A stretch of DNA of 64,000 bases from Bradyrhizobium frederickii. GTDB taxonomy: Bacteria; Pseudomonadota; Alphaproteobacteria; Rhizobiales; Xanthobacteraceae. The notes under the pieces were generated by a model. That model worked only from the letters and a program-made list of their open reading frames with translations, had not been told where the DNA came from and did not search any database. Both the position numbers and the translations under genes were made by a program. Location of the stretch: positions 1 to 64,000 of the forward strand of contig NZ_SPQS01000011.1 of NCBI RefSeq assembly GCF_004570865.1, in the 5' to 3' direction. Numbering within the stretch: the first letter of the stretch is position 1; every line of letters begins with the position of its first letter. Shown here piece by piece: positions 17,391 through 25,715 of this stretch.

Positions 17391-17434
17391 CACCCGGCAA
17401 TTCTTGCCGGGTGTATGGTTAGCAAAGGGTTAAC
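17391..17434 (-). promoter_or_regulatory. flhA upstream region: hairpin and CtrA-like box
   Basis: TTAG-N7-TTAAC at 17419-17434 differs by one base from the CtrA consensus TTAA-N7-TTAAC and lies about 170 bases before the flhA start. Next to it a perfect 10-bp hairpin, CACCCGGCAA (17391-17400) with TTGCCGGGTG (17404-17413), sits between the box and the gene. Confidence 0.5.
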
Positions 17435-17482
17435 GGGGAGTGGGAAGGGGGGTGGGGCAGGCTGTTTCGGCGCCCTCAGGTC

Positions 17483-17588
17483 GTCATTCCGGGGCGGCTC
17501 GCAGAGCCGAACCCGGAATCCATCGGGCGGCGGAGTTGGTCGATGAATGGATTCCGGGCTCGCGCCGAGCGGCGCGCCCCGGAATGAC
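17483..17588. repeat. Dispersed palindromic repeat, family B copy 2
   Basis: It starts GTCATTCCGGGG and ends CCCCGGAATGAC, with inner arms CCGGAATCCAT and ATGGATTCCGG. The outer arms match copy 1 at 3254-3420; the middle differs. It lies between flhA and the convergent end of the copper operon and abuts the CusF stop. Confidence 0.85.
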
Positions 17589-17596
17589 AGGAAGGG

Positions 17597-17899
17597 CTAC
17601 TTCGCCTTTTGCATCTTCGTCACCGTGTACCCCGAGGCCGCCTCCTCGGCCTCGAAGCTCACCTTGTCGCCGACCTTCACCTGCTTGAGCATGGCGGGAT
17701 CCTTGACGCGATAGACCATGGTCATGGGGTCTTCCATGCCGAGGCTCTTCGCCGGACCGTGCTTGAGCGTGATCTTGCCGGCGCCCTCGTCGATTTTCTT
17801 GACCTCGCCGCTGATCGAGGCCGCCTCGGCCGCCAGAGCTCCGGCGGCAACGCTCAATGTCAGCGCCAGCGCGGCGGTGATACGGATGATGCGGTTCAT
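17597..17899 (-). CDS. CusF-like periplasmic copper-binding protein
   Basis: This 100-residue protein has a signal peptide (cleavage likely after Ala-Leu-Ala near residue 24) and a CusF/CopK-like small beta-barrel. The Met-Thr-Met pair of the Cu(I) site is present in Glu-Asp-Pro-Met-Thr-Met-Val-Tyr, with a His in Leu-Lys-His-Gly upstream. The tryptophan that caps Cu(I) in E. coli CusF is not at the expected place. It should carry Cu(I) in the periplasm. It is the last gene of the copper operon, 17 bases after the cupredoxin gene. Confidence 0.85.
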   Translation of the reverse strand: MNRIIRITAALALTLSVAAGALAAEAASISGEVKKIDEGAGKITLKHGPAKSLGMEDPMTMVYRVKDPAMLKQVKVGDKVSFEAEEAASGYTVTKMQKAK

Positions 17900-17916
17900 G
17901 GCAGACTTTCCTCGCG

Positions 17917-18369
17917 TTACTTGACGGTGACGTGGCCGACCATGCCGTAGTCGCGGTGGTCGGGAATGAGGCACGAATATTCGAACGTGCCGGGCTTGCT
18001 GAATTTCCAGAGGATCTCGGCCGTCTTTTGCGGCGCGAGCCTGACGCCGTTGGGATCGTCGTGCTCCATATGCGGATGCTTCTTCATCTCCGCCGCATGC
18101 GCGAGATTCTCCTTAGGTGTGGCGAGCAGGAATTCGTGGTCCTCCTTGCCGACATTGCGCAGCACGAAGCGGATCTGCTCGCCGCGCTTGACCTCGATCC
18201 GGGCGGGTGCGTAATCCATTTCGTTGAGCAGGATCTCGATGGTGCGCGCGGGCTTCTTGGGGTCGCCGGGCTCGCCGGCCGAAAAAGTCGCGTGAGAGTG
18301 CTTGTCGTGCGCAAAGGCCGGCGCAGTCGACAGCGCAACCAGCGCGAGGCCAAGCTTGATAGTCTTCAT
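17917..18369 (-). CDS. Periplasmic cupredoxin domain protein
   Basis: This 150-residue secreted protein has a signal peptide ending Ala-Phe-Ala-His and a plastocyanin-like domain. Type 1 copper ligands are visible: His in Asp-His-Glu-Phe near residue 77 and the Cys-x4-His-x4-Met cluster in Ser-Cys-Leu-Ile-Pro-Asp-His-Arg-Asp-Tyr-Gly-Met near the end. The His/Met-rich segment between (His-Ala-Ala-Glu-Met-Lys-Lys-His-Pro-His-Met-Glu-His) could bind extra copper. I chose the ATG at 18369, six bases after GGAG. It lies between the multicopper oxidase and CusF genes. Confidence 0.87.
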   Translation of the reverse strand: MKTIKLGLALVALSTAPAFAHDKHSHATFSAGEPGDPKKPARTIEILLNEMDYAPARIEVKRGEQIRFVLRNVGKEDHEFLLATPKENLAHAAEMKKHPHMEHDDPNGVRLAPQKTAEILWKFSKPGTFEYSCLIPDHRDYGMVGHVTVK

Positions 18370-18401
18370 CGTCATCTCCAGTTGATGGTTCATCGAAACG
18401 C

Positions 18402-19748
18402 TCACATCTTGTGCTTCATCGGTGGGCTGCCGCGCTGCTGCCGTGCCGGCTCCGCGGCCGGCGCCGCGACCTCGTAGGCGACGGTGCCCTTCGGGAATTG
18501 GTAGGGGCCCGGATCGCGATAATCGTCGCGCGCGAGATCTTCGCGGATCTTCATCACCGTGAACATGCCGCCCATCTCGATCGGGCCGAACTGGCCGGTG
18601 CCCGTCATCATCGGCAGCGTGTTGTCGGGCGCCGGCATCTCCATGTTGCCCATCGCCATGCCGGTCGAGCCCATCGCCATGCCGTCGGGCGCGAGCTTGC
18701 CGACCGCCTTGGCGAGATCCTTGCGCGACACGCCGATCAGGTTGCGCACGTCGTGCCCCATCGCGTTCATGGTGTGATGCGACTTGTGACAGTGGAATGC
18801 CCAGTCGCCGGGATTGTCGGCGAGGACGTCGAAAACCCTGACGGCACCGACCGGCACGTCGGTCGTCGTCTCCGGATATTGCGCGCTCTCCGGAATCCAG
18901 CCGCCGTCGGTGCAGGTGACCGCAAAGCTATGGCCGTGCAGATGGATCGGATGGTTGGTCATGCTGAGATTGCCGATGCGCACACGCACCTTGTCGCCGA
19001 GCCGGACCGCCAGCGGATCGATGCCGGGAAACACCCGCGCATTCCAGGTCCACATGTTGAAGTCGGTCATCTCGTTGACATGGGGCAGATAGGTGCCGGG
19101 ATCGACCCGATAGGTGCTCATCACGAAGACGAAGTCGCGGTCGACCGGCCGGAAGTTTTGATCGCGCGGATGCACGACGACCATGCCCATCATGCCCATC
19201 GCCATCTGCACCATCTCGTCGGAATGCGGGTGGTACATGAAGGTGCCGCTCTTCCTCATCTCGAACTCGTAGACGAAGGTCTTGCCGGGCTGGATGTGCG
19301 GCTGGTTCAATCCGCCGACGCCGTCCATGCCGCTCGGAATGATCATGCCGTGCCAGTGCACGGTGGTGTATTCGGGCAAGCGGTTGGTGACGAAGATGCG
19401 GACCTTGTCGCCCTCGACCGCCTCGATCGTCGGTCCGGGCGACTGGCCGTTATAGCCCCACAGATTCACCTTCATGCCCTCGGCGAACTCGCGCACCACG
19501 GGCTCGGCGACGAGATGGAATTCCTTCCAGTCGCCGTTCATGCGGAACGGCAGCGACCAGCCGTTCAGCGTCACCACGGGGCGATAATCGGGTCCGCTGA
19601 CGGGATGGAGCGGCGGCTGCATCACCACCTTGTCCATGTGCGGGGCTTCCGGAATCGAGGCGGCCTGCACGCGGCCTTGAACCGCAGATGCGCCGACGAG
19701 CGCGGCGGTCCCCAAAAATCCTCGGCGGGAAAACATCTCGGTCTCCAT
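18402..19748 (-). CDS. Multicopper oxidase, Tat-exported (CopA/CueO-like)
   Basis: This protein of about 448 residues begins with a twin-arginine signal (Ser-Arg-Arg-Gly-Phe-Leu-Gly). All four copper-ligand blocks are present: His-Trp-His-Gly near residue 130, His-Pro-His-Ser-Asp near 174, His-Pro-Ile-His-Leu-His-Gly-His near 280, and His-Cys-His-Lys-Ser-His-His-Thr-Met near 333. Met-rich stretches (for example Met-Ala-Met-Gly-Met-Met-Gly-Met) fit a cuprous oxidase in the periplasm. The ATG at 19748 is one base past the TolC-like stop; an ATG at 19736 has a better-placed GGAG and is the alternative. A C-terminal tail ends His-Lys-Met. Confidence 0.93.
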   Translation of the reverse strand: METEMFSRRGFLGTAALVGASAVQGRVQAASIPEAPHMDKVVMQPPLHPVSGPDYRPVVTLNGWSLPFRMNGDWKEFHLVAEPVVREFAEGMKVNLWGYNGQSPGPTIEAVEGDKVRIFVTNRLPEYTTVHWHGMIIPSGMDGVGGLNQPHIQPGKTFVYEFEMRKSGTFMYHPHSDEMVQMAMGMMGMVVVHPRDQNFRPVDRDFVFVMSTYRVDPGTYLPHVNEMTDFNMWTWNARVFPGIDPLAVRLGDKVRVRIGNLSMTNHPIHLHGHSFAVTCTDGGWIPESAQYPETTTDVPVGAVRVFDVLADNPGDWAFHCHKSHHTMNAMGHDVRNLIGVSRKDLAKAVGKLAPDGMAMGSTGMAMGNMEMPAPDNTLPMMTGTGQFGPIEMGGMFTVMKIREDLARDDYRDPGPYQFPKGTVAYEVAAPAAEPARQQRGSPPMKHKM

Positions 19749-19749
19749 G

Positions 19750-21177
19750 TCAATGGCCGCCGCCATCGGCAGGTGCTGCCGCGGCGATGGTGGTTGGATT
19801 GTCGCTGCCCGCGGCCGGCGCGCCACCGCCGTTGACGGCGGTCTGCAAGTCGGCCTGGGCGAGAAAGAATCTCTGCCTGGCGTCGATCGCGCCGCGCAGC
19901 GAGGCGAGGCGCTGCCGCGCCTCGGTCAGCAGCGCGAAGATGTCGACCTGCATGCTGGAGAAGCGCAGCTGCATCTCCTCGGTGATGATCTTGCGCAAGG
20001 GGATGATTTCGCGCTGGTAGTGGCTGGCGATGTCGTAGGTGGAGCGATAGACGCGATACGCATCGCGCGCTTCCGAGCGCACGTTGACGGCGCGCTCGGT
20101 CAGGCGGTTGAAGGCGAGATTGTAGGTCTCCGTCGCCTGCCGCACCCGCACCTCGCCGCCGTCGAAGATCGGTATCTGGAACTGGACGTCGAAGCCGCGC
20201 TCGCGGAAAGGTGGCCCTTCCGGATCCTGCGTGCGGCGGGAGATGCCGGCGAGGTCGAGCAGCGTGACGAAGCGCGTCGCCTCGGTGAGGTTCAAGGCCT
20301 TGGCCAGTGCCGTCAGCTCCAGCCGCGCGATCTGCAGGTCGATGCGATGGGCGACCGCGTCGGCCTCGATCGAAGGCAAGGTCAGCGGCCGGCGCGGCAG
20401 CTGCGGCAACGCGTTCGGCAGGCGGAAGTCGAGGCCGCCGTCCCACAATCCCATCAAGCGTGCCAGCCGTTCGCGGGCGCTCGCCGCGGTCTGTCGCGCG
20501 GTGGCGAGGTCGGCCGTGGTCTCCGCATAAAACACCTGCTCGCGGGCCTGGTCGAGTTTGTTGAGGGAGCCGGTCTCGCCGAGCTTGACGGCGAGCTGTG
20601 CGGTCGATTCCGCCGTCGCCTTGGCGTCGGTCAGCAGCACCACCATCTCGTTGCCGGCGATGGCGCGCCAATAGGCGCGGCGGACGTCGGCGGCGAGCCG
20701 CAGCGTCGCCAGCGCCGCGCGCAATTGGGCCTGACGAAAACGCTCGCGGGCGATCTCGGAGCGGAACGGCAGGGTGGCGAGCGCGAGAATGTCGCCGACC
20801 ACCTGGCGTTCGATCTCGCTGGCGCCATTGCCTGTGATGCGCGAGATCGAGAATACGGGATTGGGCGGCAGGCTCTGCTCGACCAGATCGGTCTCGGCCA
20901 ATGCGAGCTCGTTATAGGCGGCTTGCAGTCCCTTGTTGTTGAGCAGCGCGATCTGCACCGCGCTCTCGGCGCTCAGCGTGCGGGCCAGCAATTGATGAAC
21001 GCGCGCCTCGACCGCGCCGGCGCCGTCGGCCGTTCGCACGAAGGCGACGTCCTTGTCGATGGTCCGGCTGGTCAGCTCAGAGACGGCGTTCATGCCGCTG
21101 TCGGGCGAGAACGCGGCGCAGCCGGAGACGCTGAACGCGGTGAGGACGAGCAGGCCTCGCGCAAGATGGCATGTCAT
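19750..21177 (-). CDS. TolC-family outer-membrane protein (CusC-like lipoprotein)
   Basis: This 475-residue protein has a lipoprotein signal (Val-Ser-Gly-Cys near residue 20) and two outer-membrane efflux repeats of long helices. Residues such as Tyr-Asn-Glu-Leu-Ala-Leu-Ala-Glu-Thr-Asp-Leu-Val and Glu-Ala-Arg-Gln-Arg-Leu-Ala-Ser-Leu are typical of OEP domains. No RND pump or adaptor gene is in the operon, so it would have to pair with a pump encoded elsewhere, or act as in other copper operons where a TolC-like protein is linked to the multicopper oxidase. Its C-terminus has an Ala/Gly-rich tail ending Gly-Gly-His. Confidence 0.9.
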   Translation of the reverse strand: MTCHLARGLLVLTAFSVSGCAAFSPDSGMNAVSELTSRTIDKDVAFVRTADGAGAVEARVHQLLARTLSAESAVQIALLNNKGLQAAYNELALAETDLVEQSLPPNPVFSISRITGNGASEIERQVVGDILALATLPFRSEIARERFRQAQLRAALATLRLAADVRRAYWRAIAGNEMVVLLTDAKATAESTAQLAVKLGETGSLNKLDQAREQVFYAETTADLATARQTAASARERLARLMGLWDGGLDFRLPNALPQLPRRPLTLPSIEADAVAHRIDLQIARLELTALAKALNLTEATRFVTLLDLAGISRRTQDPEGPPFRERGFDVQFQIPIFDGGEVRVRQATETYNLAFNRLTERAVNVRSEARDAYRVYRSTYDIASHYQREIIPLRKIITEEMQLRFSSMQVDIFALLTEARQRLASLRGAIDARQRFFLAQADLQTAVNGGGAPAAGSDNPTTIAAAAPADGGGH

Positions 21178-21186
21178 GGCGCGCTC

Positions 21187-21438
21187 CTACCGGTCCTGCT
21201 TCGGTTGCGGCGTGACGGCGCCGTTGCGCTCGCGCCATGGCGCGGGCGTGGCCGGCCGCAGGCTGGTGTAGGGCGCGATGGTCGACCGATAGCCGACCGG
21301 CGCGACCTTCGCCGCCGGATCGGCAGGATCGGCGGCCGCGACCTGCGTGGTGGCCGGCATGCAGCCGGACAGCGCCAGCGCAACCAGGGCCAACAGCGGC
21401 CAATAGAATCGAAAGTGTCGTCCGCGCACCGCGGACAT
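21187..21438 (-). CDS. Small lipoprotein of the copper operon, unknown function
   Basis: This 83-residue protein has a lipobox (Leu-Ala-Leu-Ser-Gly-Cys) at about residues 21-26 and a Pro/Ala-rich mature part with Val-Gly-Tyr-Arg-Ser-Thr-Ile-Ala-Pro-Tyr-Thr-Ser-Leu-Arg-Pro-Ala. I preferred the ATG at 21438 because it gives a signal peptide of normal length; the open frame reaches 21471. From memory, similar short lipoproteins occur next to copper-resistance TolC/multicopper oxidase genes in Bradyrhizobiaceae. There is no known domain. It is nine bases upstream of the TolC-like gene. Confidence 0.75.
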   Translation of the reverse strand: MSAVRGRHFRFYWPLLALVALALSGCMPATTQVAAADPADPAAKVAPVGYRSTIAPYTSLRPATPAPWRERNGAVTPQPKQDR

Positions 21439-21547
21439 CGCGGCGGACTCCGCCCCGGAAAGCGTCAGCATGATTCATCCCTGATCTGAAGGACCACAGG
21501 CCCGCGCGCGCGGAGAGCGCGCAACGGCCCGAAATCGTCGCGTCAGA

Positions 21548-21991
21548 TCAGGCGATGGGAGGGCGGTAGTGCTGGGGCGGCGCCGCGCTGTGCAGGCTGG
21601 CCACGATCTCCGGCGCACAGGCGGTGACGGGCAGAGGCGGCATGGCGACGCTGGGCAGATCGGCCGGCAGCGCGCTCACGCACATCATCGCGCAGCAGGG
21701 GCCGGCCGTTCCCTTGCCGCCATGATGATGCGGCGCCGGCGTATCCCGTTCGGCGGTCTGGTGATGCGAGTGCGGTCCGGCGTGCTGATGCGAGGTGGCA
21801 TCATGTCCGTGGCCGGCAGGCATCTGATGATGCGCCGGCACGGCGTCCGCCATCACGGCCTCATCGAGGCAGGGCGCCGGGCCGTTGCTCCAGGCGAGGC
21901 CCGCTGCTGGCGCGAGCACGCAGAACAGATAGGCGAGGGCCAGGAGGCGCCCCACCTTGATCCGTACCGATCGTCTCAATCGCAGCAACAT
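21548..21991 (-). CDS. His/Met/Cys-rich exported protein heading the copper operon
   Basis: This 147-residue protein has a basic N-terminus and a signal-like hydrophobic segment (about 15-33). The mature region has many His in pairs and clusters (His-His-Gln-Met, Gly-His-Gly-His-Asp, His-Ser-His-His) and a Cys-Cys-Ala-Met-Met-Cys motif near residue 98. No domain is recognised. The composition and position as first gene of the copper operon suggest periplasmic copper binding or sensing; this is inference. The gap of about 110 bases to the next gene is the largest in the operon. Confidence 0.7.
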   Translation of the reverse strand: MLLRLRRSVRIKVGRLLALAYLFCVLAPAAGLAWSNGPAPCLDEAVMADAVPAHHQMPAGHGHDATSHQHAGPHSHHQTAERDTPAPHHHGGKGTAGPCCAMMCVSALPADLPSVAMPPLPVTACAPEIVASLHSAAPPQHYRPPIA

Positions 21992-22112
21992 TGCGTCGTC
22001 AGGTTCCCGCGCGGCGATGGTGCCTGCGCCGATTGCAAGCTAATCGCAAACGGGGCAGCCGCCAAGCATCTTGTTACCGCAGTGCACCGCGCATGCCCAA
22101 TATCGCGCCACG

Positions 22113-23405
22113 ATGCTTGACCATAAAGCGCCCAGCGAACATGGTCCCGCCGTGCTTGCGCCAAATCATCCAGGACAGAGACCGGCCGCCTTCACGCCTG
22201 ATTCGCGTCAGGCCTGGGTGCGCCTCGTGCTTGCGCTCGTCATCGGCTCGATCGGCGCCGTCGGCATGTGGGCGGTCGTGGTCGTGATTCCGATCGTGCA
22301 GACCGAATTCGGGGCCACGCGCGGCGCCGTGTCGCTCGCCTTCACGCTGATGATGTTCGGTTTCGGGCTCGGCGGGGTGATCGCCGGCAAGATCACCGAC
22401 CGGTTCGGCATCGTGCTCGCGATGGCGATCAGCATCGCCTTTCTCGGCATCGCCAATGTGCTCGCGGGCCTGTCGACCCAGCTCTGGCAGTTCGTCGCCG
22501 CCTATTTCCTGATCGGCCTCGGCACCTCGGCGACCTTCGCGCCGCTGATGGCGGAAGCCTCGCATTGGTTCGAGCGCTATCGCGGCCTTGCCGTGACCAT
22601 CGTCGCCAGCGGCAATTATGTCGCGGGAACGATGTGGCCGCCGATCGTGAGCTGGGGCACCGAGACGATCGGCTGGCGCTACACCCATATCGGCATCGGC
22701 ATCGTCTGCGCCAGCACGATGGCGCTTCTGGTCCTCGTCCTGCGCGCGCAGATGGGCGACGACCATGTCCGCGACCATGCCAACGCGCCGCCGCCCCGCG
22801 TCGATCTCAAGCTGTCGACCAACACGCTGACCGTGCTGCTCTCGATCGCCAGCATCTCCTGCTGCGTCGCCATGGCGATGCCGCAGGTGCACATCGTCGC
22901 CTATTGCGGCGATCTCGGCTATGGCGTGGCGCGCGGCGCCGAGATGCTGTCCTTGATGATGGGCTGCGGCATCGTCAGCCGGATCGGCTCCGGCTATCTC
23001 GCCGACAAGATCGGCGGCATCCACACGCTGCTGGTGGGATCGCTGGCGCAGGGGTTTGCGCTGGTGTTCTATCTGTTCTTCGACAGCCTCGCCTCGCTCT
23101 ATCTCATCTCCGCGATGTTCGGCCTGTTCCAGGGCGGCATCGTGCCGAGCTACGCCATCATCGTGCGCGAGGCGATGCCGGCGAGCGAGGCGGCGACGCG
23201 CGTCGGCATCGTGATCTTCGCCTCGGTGTTCGGCATGTCCTTCGGCGGCTGGGTGTCGGGCGTGATCTTCGATGCCACCGGCTCCTACGCCGCGGCGTTC
23301 GCCAACGGCGTGGCCTGGAACGCGCTCAACATCGGCATCGTCGTGCTGCTCCTGATCCGCTCGCGGATTAGTTCGGCGAAGGCGGGCCCGGGTTTTGCGA
23401 CCTAA
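22113..23405 (+). CDS. MFS transporter
   Basis: This 430-residue protein has twelve hydrophobic segments and the MFS loop 2-3 signature (Gly-Lys-Ile-Thr-Asp-Arg-Phe-Gly near residue 80), with a related loop in the second half (Gly-Tyr-Leu-Ala-Asp-Lys-Ile-Gly-Gly). The organisation resembles oxalate/formate-antiporter-like or monocarboxylate-type MFS proteins; the substrate cannot be read. The ATG at 22113 is preferred over 22071. It is divergent from the copper operon, about 120 bases away, and convergent with the cupin gene, whose stop is six bases beyond. Confidence 0.88.
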   Translation: MLDHKAPSEHGPAVLAPNHPGQRPAAFTPDSRQAWVRLVLALVIGSIGAVGMWAVVVVIPIVQTEFGATRGAVSLAFTLMMFGFGLGGVIAGKITDRFGIVLAMAISIAFLGIANVLAGLSTQLWQFVAAYFLIGLGTSATFAPLMAEASHWFERYRGLAVTIVASGNYVAGTMWPPIVSWGTETIGWRYTHIGIGIVCASTMALLVLVLRAQMGDDHVRDHANAPPPRVDLKLSTNTLTVLLSIASISCCVAMAMPQVHIVAYCGDLGYGVARGAEMLSLMMGCGIVSRIGSGYLADKIGGIHTLLVGSLAQGFALVFYLFFDSLASLYLISAMFGLFQGGIVPSYAIIVREAMPASEAATRVGIVIFASVFGMSFGGWVSGVIFDATGSYAAAFANGVAWNALNIGIVVLLLIRSRISSAKAGPGFAT

Positions 23406-23411
23406 ATTTCG

Positions 23412-23828
23412 TTAGGGGGCAAGCGGGTCGAGGAAGGGCGTATCGACCGCGCTGACGTAGAAGATGACGACCTTCGTCTCTCCGCTGGTGCGGTTGTAGC
23501 CGGTCATCGGTACGCTGGGCGGTTCGACCAGGGCCTCGCCCGCCTTAACCGTAAGCGGCGGTTTGCCGGCCAGCTCCAGGGTGAACGCGCCTTCGAGCAC
23601 GTACACAGTCACGGGGTAACGGTGCGTGTGATAAACGGTCTTGTCGCCCGGCTTGAATGACGCCGTCATCACCCTCACCGATTGCCTCTCGTCCTTCGGC
23701 AGCCCCTCAACCACTTGCTGCAGCACCAGATTTGGTTTGGTGACGCCATGTGTATCGTGGCTCTGGGCGACGGCTGCGGCAGTCCAGCCCAGCACTATTG
23801 CGGTGCTGAGGACGAGGTGAGGGCGCAT
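23412..23828 (-). CDS. Exported cupin-domain protein
   Basis: This 138-residue protein has a signal peptide (Met-Arg-Pro-His-Leu-Val-Leu then cleavage near Ala-Val-Ala-Gln-Ser) and a single cupin barrel. Metal-ligand motif 1 is His-Thr-His-Arg-Tyr-Pro-Val-Thr-Val-Tyr-Val-Leu-Glu-Gly near residues 75-88; the second His motif is weak. I used the ATG at 23828; the open frame extends further but loses the signal. It is divergent from a LysR gene 109 bases away, which is a likely regulator. The enzymatic role is unknown. Confidence 0.82.
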   Translation of the reverse strand: MRPHLVLSTAIVLGWTAAAVAQSHDTHGVTKPNLVLQQVVEGLPKDERQSVRVMTASFKPGDKTVYHTHRYPVTVYVLEGAFTLELAGKPPLTVKAGEALVEPPSVPMTGYNRTSGETKVVIFYVSAVDTPFLDPLAP

Positions 23829-23937
23829 GTTCGGGCTCCATTTCAATATCGCGAATGTGCACCAGCCTAGGAGCGGTCGCTCAGGCCCGGGAGCCGCAAC
23901 ATTGCGGGTGCCGGCCGCAGAAGTGCATAATCCGTCT

Positions 23938-24828
23938 ATGTTCGACTGGAACGACCTCAAATATTTCCTGGCGGTCGCGCGCCACGGCAGCACGATCGCC
24001 GCCGGTAAGGCACTCGGCGTCAGCCAGTCGACCGTGCATCGCCGGCTCGATGAACTCGAAAGGCGGCTCGAACGCGCGCTGGTGACGCGTCAGCAGACGG
24101 GTTACCGCCTGACCGAGTTTGGCCTGGCGATGTTGCCGTATGCCGAGCGCGTCGAAGCCACCATCGGAGACTTCAGGCGCAGGGCCGGCGATGTCGAGCA
24201 GGACATGAAGGGTGTGATCCGCGTGACCTGCCCGGAGCCCATTGTTGCCCGGCTGATCCAATCAGGCCTGATCGAGGCTTTTCACGCGCAGCATCCTTCG
24301 CTCCGGGTCGAGTTCGTGATGAGCGATCGCTATCTCGACCTGTCCAAGGGCGAGGTCGACGTCGCCTTCCGATCAGGCGATACCGATGATGAACTCGTCG
24401 GGCGCAAGATCGCCGAGTCCATCTGGGCTGTCTACGGCAGCCGCGACTATCTCGAACGGCACGGCAAGCCGCAGCATACCAAGGACCTCGCGGGACATCT
24501 GCTGGTTGGCCTGGACGAATCGCTGGCCAATCACCGTGCCGTCAAATGGTTGAAGGAGGTTGCGCCGGATGCCCGGATGTCTGCACGCATCAACAGCGTG
24601 CTCGGCCTTGTCTCTGCGATCAAGTCTGGGGTCGGCATCGGGCCGCTTCCGATCGCGCTTGGAGACGCTGAGCCCGACCTCGTACGCGTGCTCGGGCCTA
24701 TCCCGGAATTGACCCGGAGCTGGCGTATCCTGACGCATCCGGATCTCAGGCGCGTGCCGCGGATCGCGGCGTTCTTCGACTTCATCGTGCTCCAGCGCGA
24801 GGCGCTGAAGCCCATCCTGACAGGATGA
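23938..24828 (+). CDS. LysR family transcriptional regulator
   Basis: This 296-residue protein has the N-terminal winged helix-turn-helix (Asp-Trp-Asn-Asp-Leu-Lys-Tyr-Phe-Leu-Ala-Val-Ala-Arg, Leu-Gly-Val-Ser-Gln-Ser-Thr-Val-His-Arg-Arg-Leu) and a C-terminal LysR substrate-binding domain (about 90-290). The start at 23938 aligns with the usual LysR N-terminus; in-frame residues upstream to 23827 overlap the cupin gene. LysR proteins commonly control the divergent neighbour, here the exported cupin protein. The inducer is unknown. Confidence 0.92.
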   Translation: MFDWNDLKYFLAVARHGSTIAAGKALGVSQSTVHRRLDELERRLERALVTRQQTGYRLTEFGLAMLPYAERVEATIGDFRRRAGDVEQDMKGVIRVTCPEPIVARLIQSGLIEAFHAQHPSLRVEFVMSDRYLDLSKGEVDVAFRSGDTDDELVGRKIAESIWAVYGSRDYLERHGKPQHTKDLAGHLLVGLDESLANHRAVKWLKEVAPDARMSARINSVLGLVSAIKSGVGIGPLPIALGDAEPDLVRVLGPIPELTRSWRILTHPDLRRVPRIAAFFDFIVLQREALKPILTG

Positions 24829-24831
24829 TCC

Positions 24832-25464
24832 CTACCGCTTCCGCTTTGCGGCGGGGCTCGTCCGCCTGGCAGCCCGCTCCTTGATCTTGGGCCGCACGCG
24901 CAGCCCATCGATGAAGACGTCAAGCAGGCGGAGCGCCGTCGCCTGCCAGCCGGCCTGGTCGTGCACGTAGCACATGCCGAAGAACGCGCGCAGCAGATCC
25001 TCCGGGCTGATGTCGGCGCGCATTCCGCCGGCCGCGACCGCGCGATCCAGCAGCGAGCCGATCGCCTTGGTCAGCCGGTCGAACGAGAAGGCATGAAGCT
25101 CCGATCCGCTCTGCACCGCGAGCGCCAAGGCGGCCATCATTCCCTTCTTGGTCGCAACAAATTCGACACCTGAGTGCAGCCAGCGCCGCAGCGCCGCCAC
25201 GGGATCTTTCGCGTTCTTCAGTTGCTCGGCCAACTCGCTGAGCTGCTCGACCTCACGGCGATACACCGCCTCGAACAATGCCTCGCGCGTCGGAAAATGC
25301 CGATAGAGCGTGCCGATCCCCACGCCGGCACGTTTGGCCACGGCCTCGAGGCTGGCCTCGGGGCCGCCCGCATTGAACACGGCCTTGGCCGCTTCGAGCA
25401 CGCGCTCGCGGTTGCGCACGGCATCGGCGCGGGGCTTCCGAATCTGGTCGGTGTGGTCGTCCAT
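24832..25464 (-). CDS. TetR family transcriptional regulator
   Basis: This 210-residue protein has a TetR helix-turn-helix at about residues 13-60 (Ala-Val-Ala-Lys-Arg-Ala-Gly-Val-Gly-Ile-Gly-Thr-Leu-Tyr-Arg-His-Phe-Pro) and a helical ligand domain ending in a Lys/Arg-rich tail. The start is the ATG at 25464 (Met-Asp-Asp-His). It is divergent from the molybdenum dehydrogenase genes across about 250 bases, so it probably represses them; aldehydes or related compounds are plausible ligands. Its 3' end is three bases from the convergent LysR gene. Confidence 0.9.
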   Translation of the reverse strand: MDDHTDQIRKPRADAVRNRERVLEAAKAVFNAGGPEASLEAVAKRAGVGIGTLYRHFPTREALFEAVYRREVEQLSELAEQLKNAKDPVAALRRWLHSGVEFVATKKGMMAALALAVQSGSELHAFSFDRLTKAIGSLLDRAVAAGGMRADISPEDLLRAFFGMCYVHDQAGWQATALRLLDVFIDGLRVRPKIKERAARRTSPAAKRKR

Positions 25465-25715
25465 GGCGCGCAATGTAGATCACGAATTGGTTAGATTGAA
25501 CCCTCGCCGGACCTGCGCAGGGCTGCATCGCGTTGGTGGCGCAGTGGCTTTTGACCAATTCCAAATATTTTCGGCCGGCCCTTGTTAAACGGAGGGTGCC
25601 TCCGTATCTTCGCTTGGCTGTTGGCCGGCTTCCGCCTGGCCGACGCATATCGACGGCGGCCACGGCGGTGGCGCGCTACGCGATGACTCATGTCCAAATC
25701 TGATCGGAGCCTTGT

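Noticed and set aside
15143..17422. Plus-strand open frame of 759 codons opposite flhA
   Set aside because: It mirrors the flhA codon pattern; the product is Asp/Arg/Gly/Gln-rich without hydrophobic core.
25485..25560. AATTGGT...ACCAATT as a TetR operator before paoA
   Set aside because: The seven-base arms are 62 bases apart; too far for one dimer and too weak alone.
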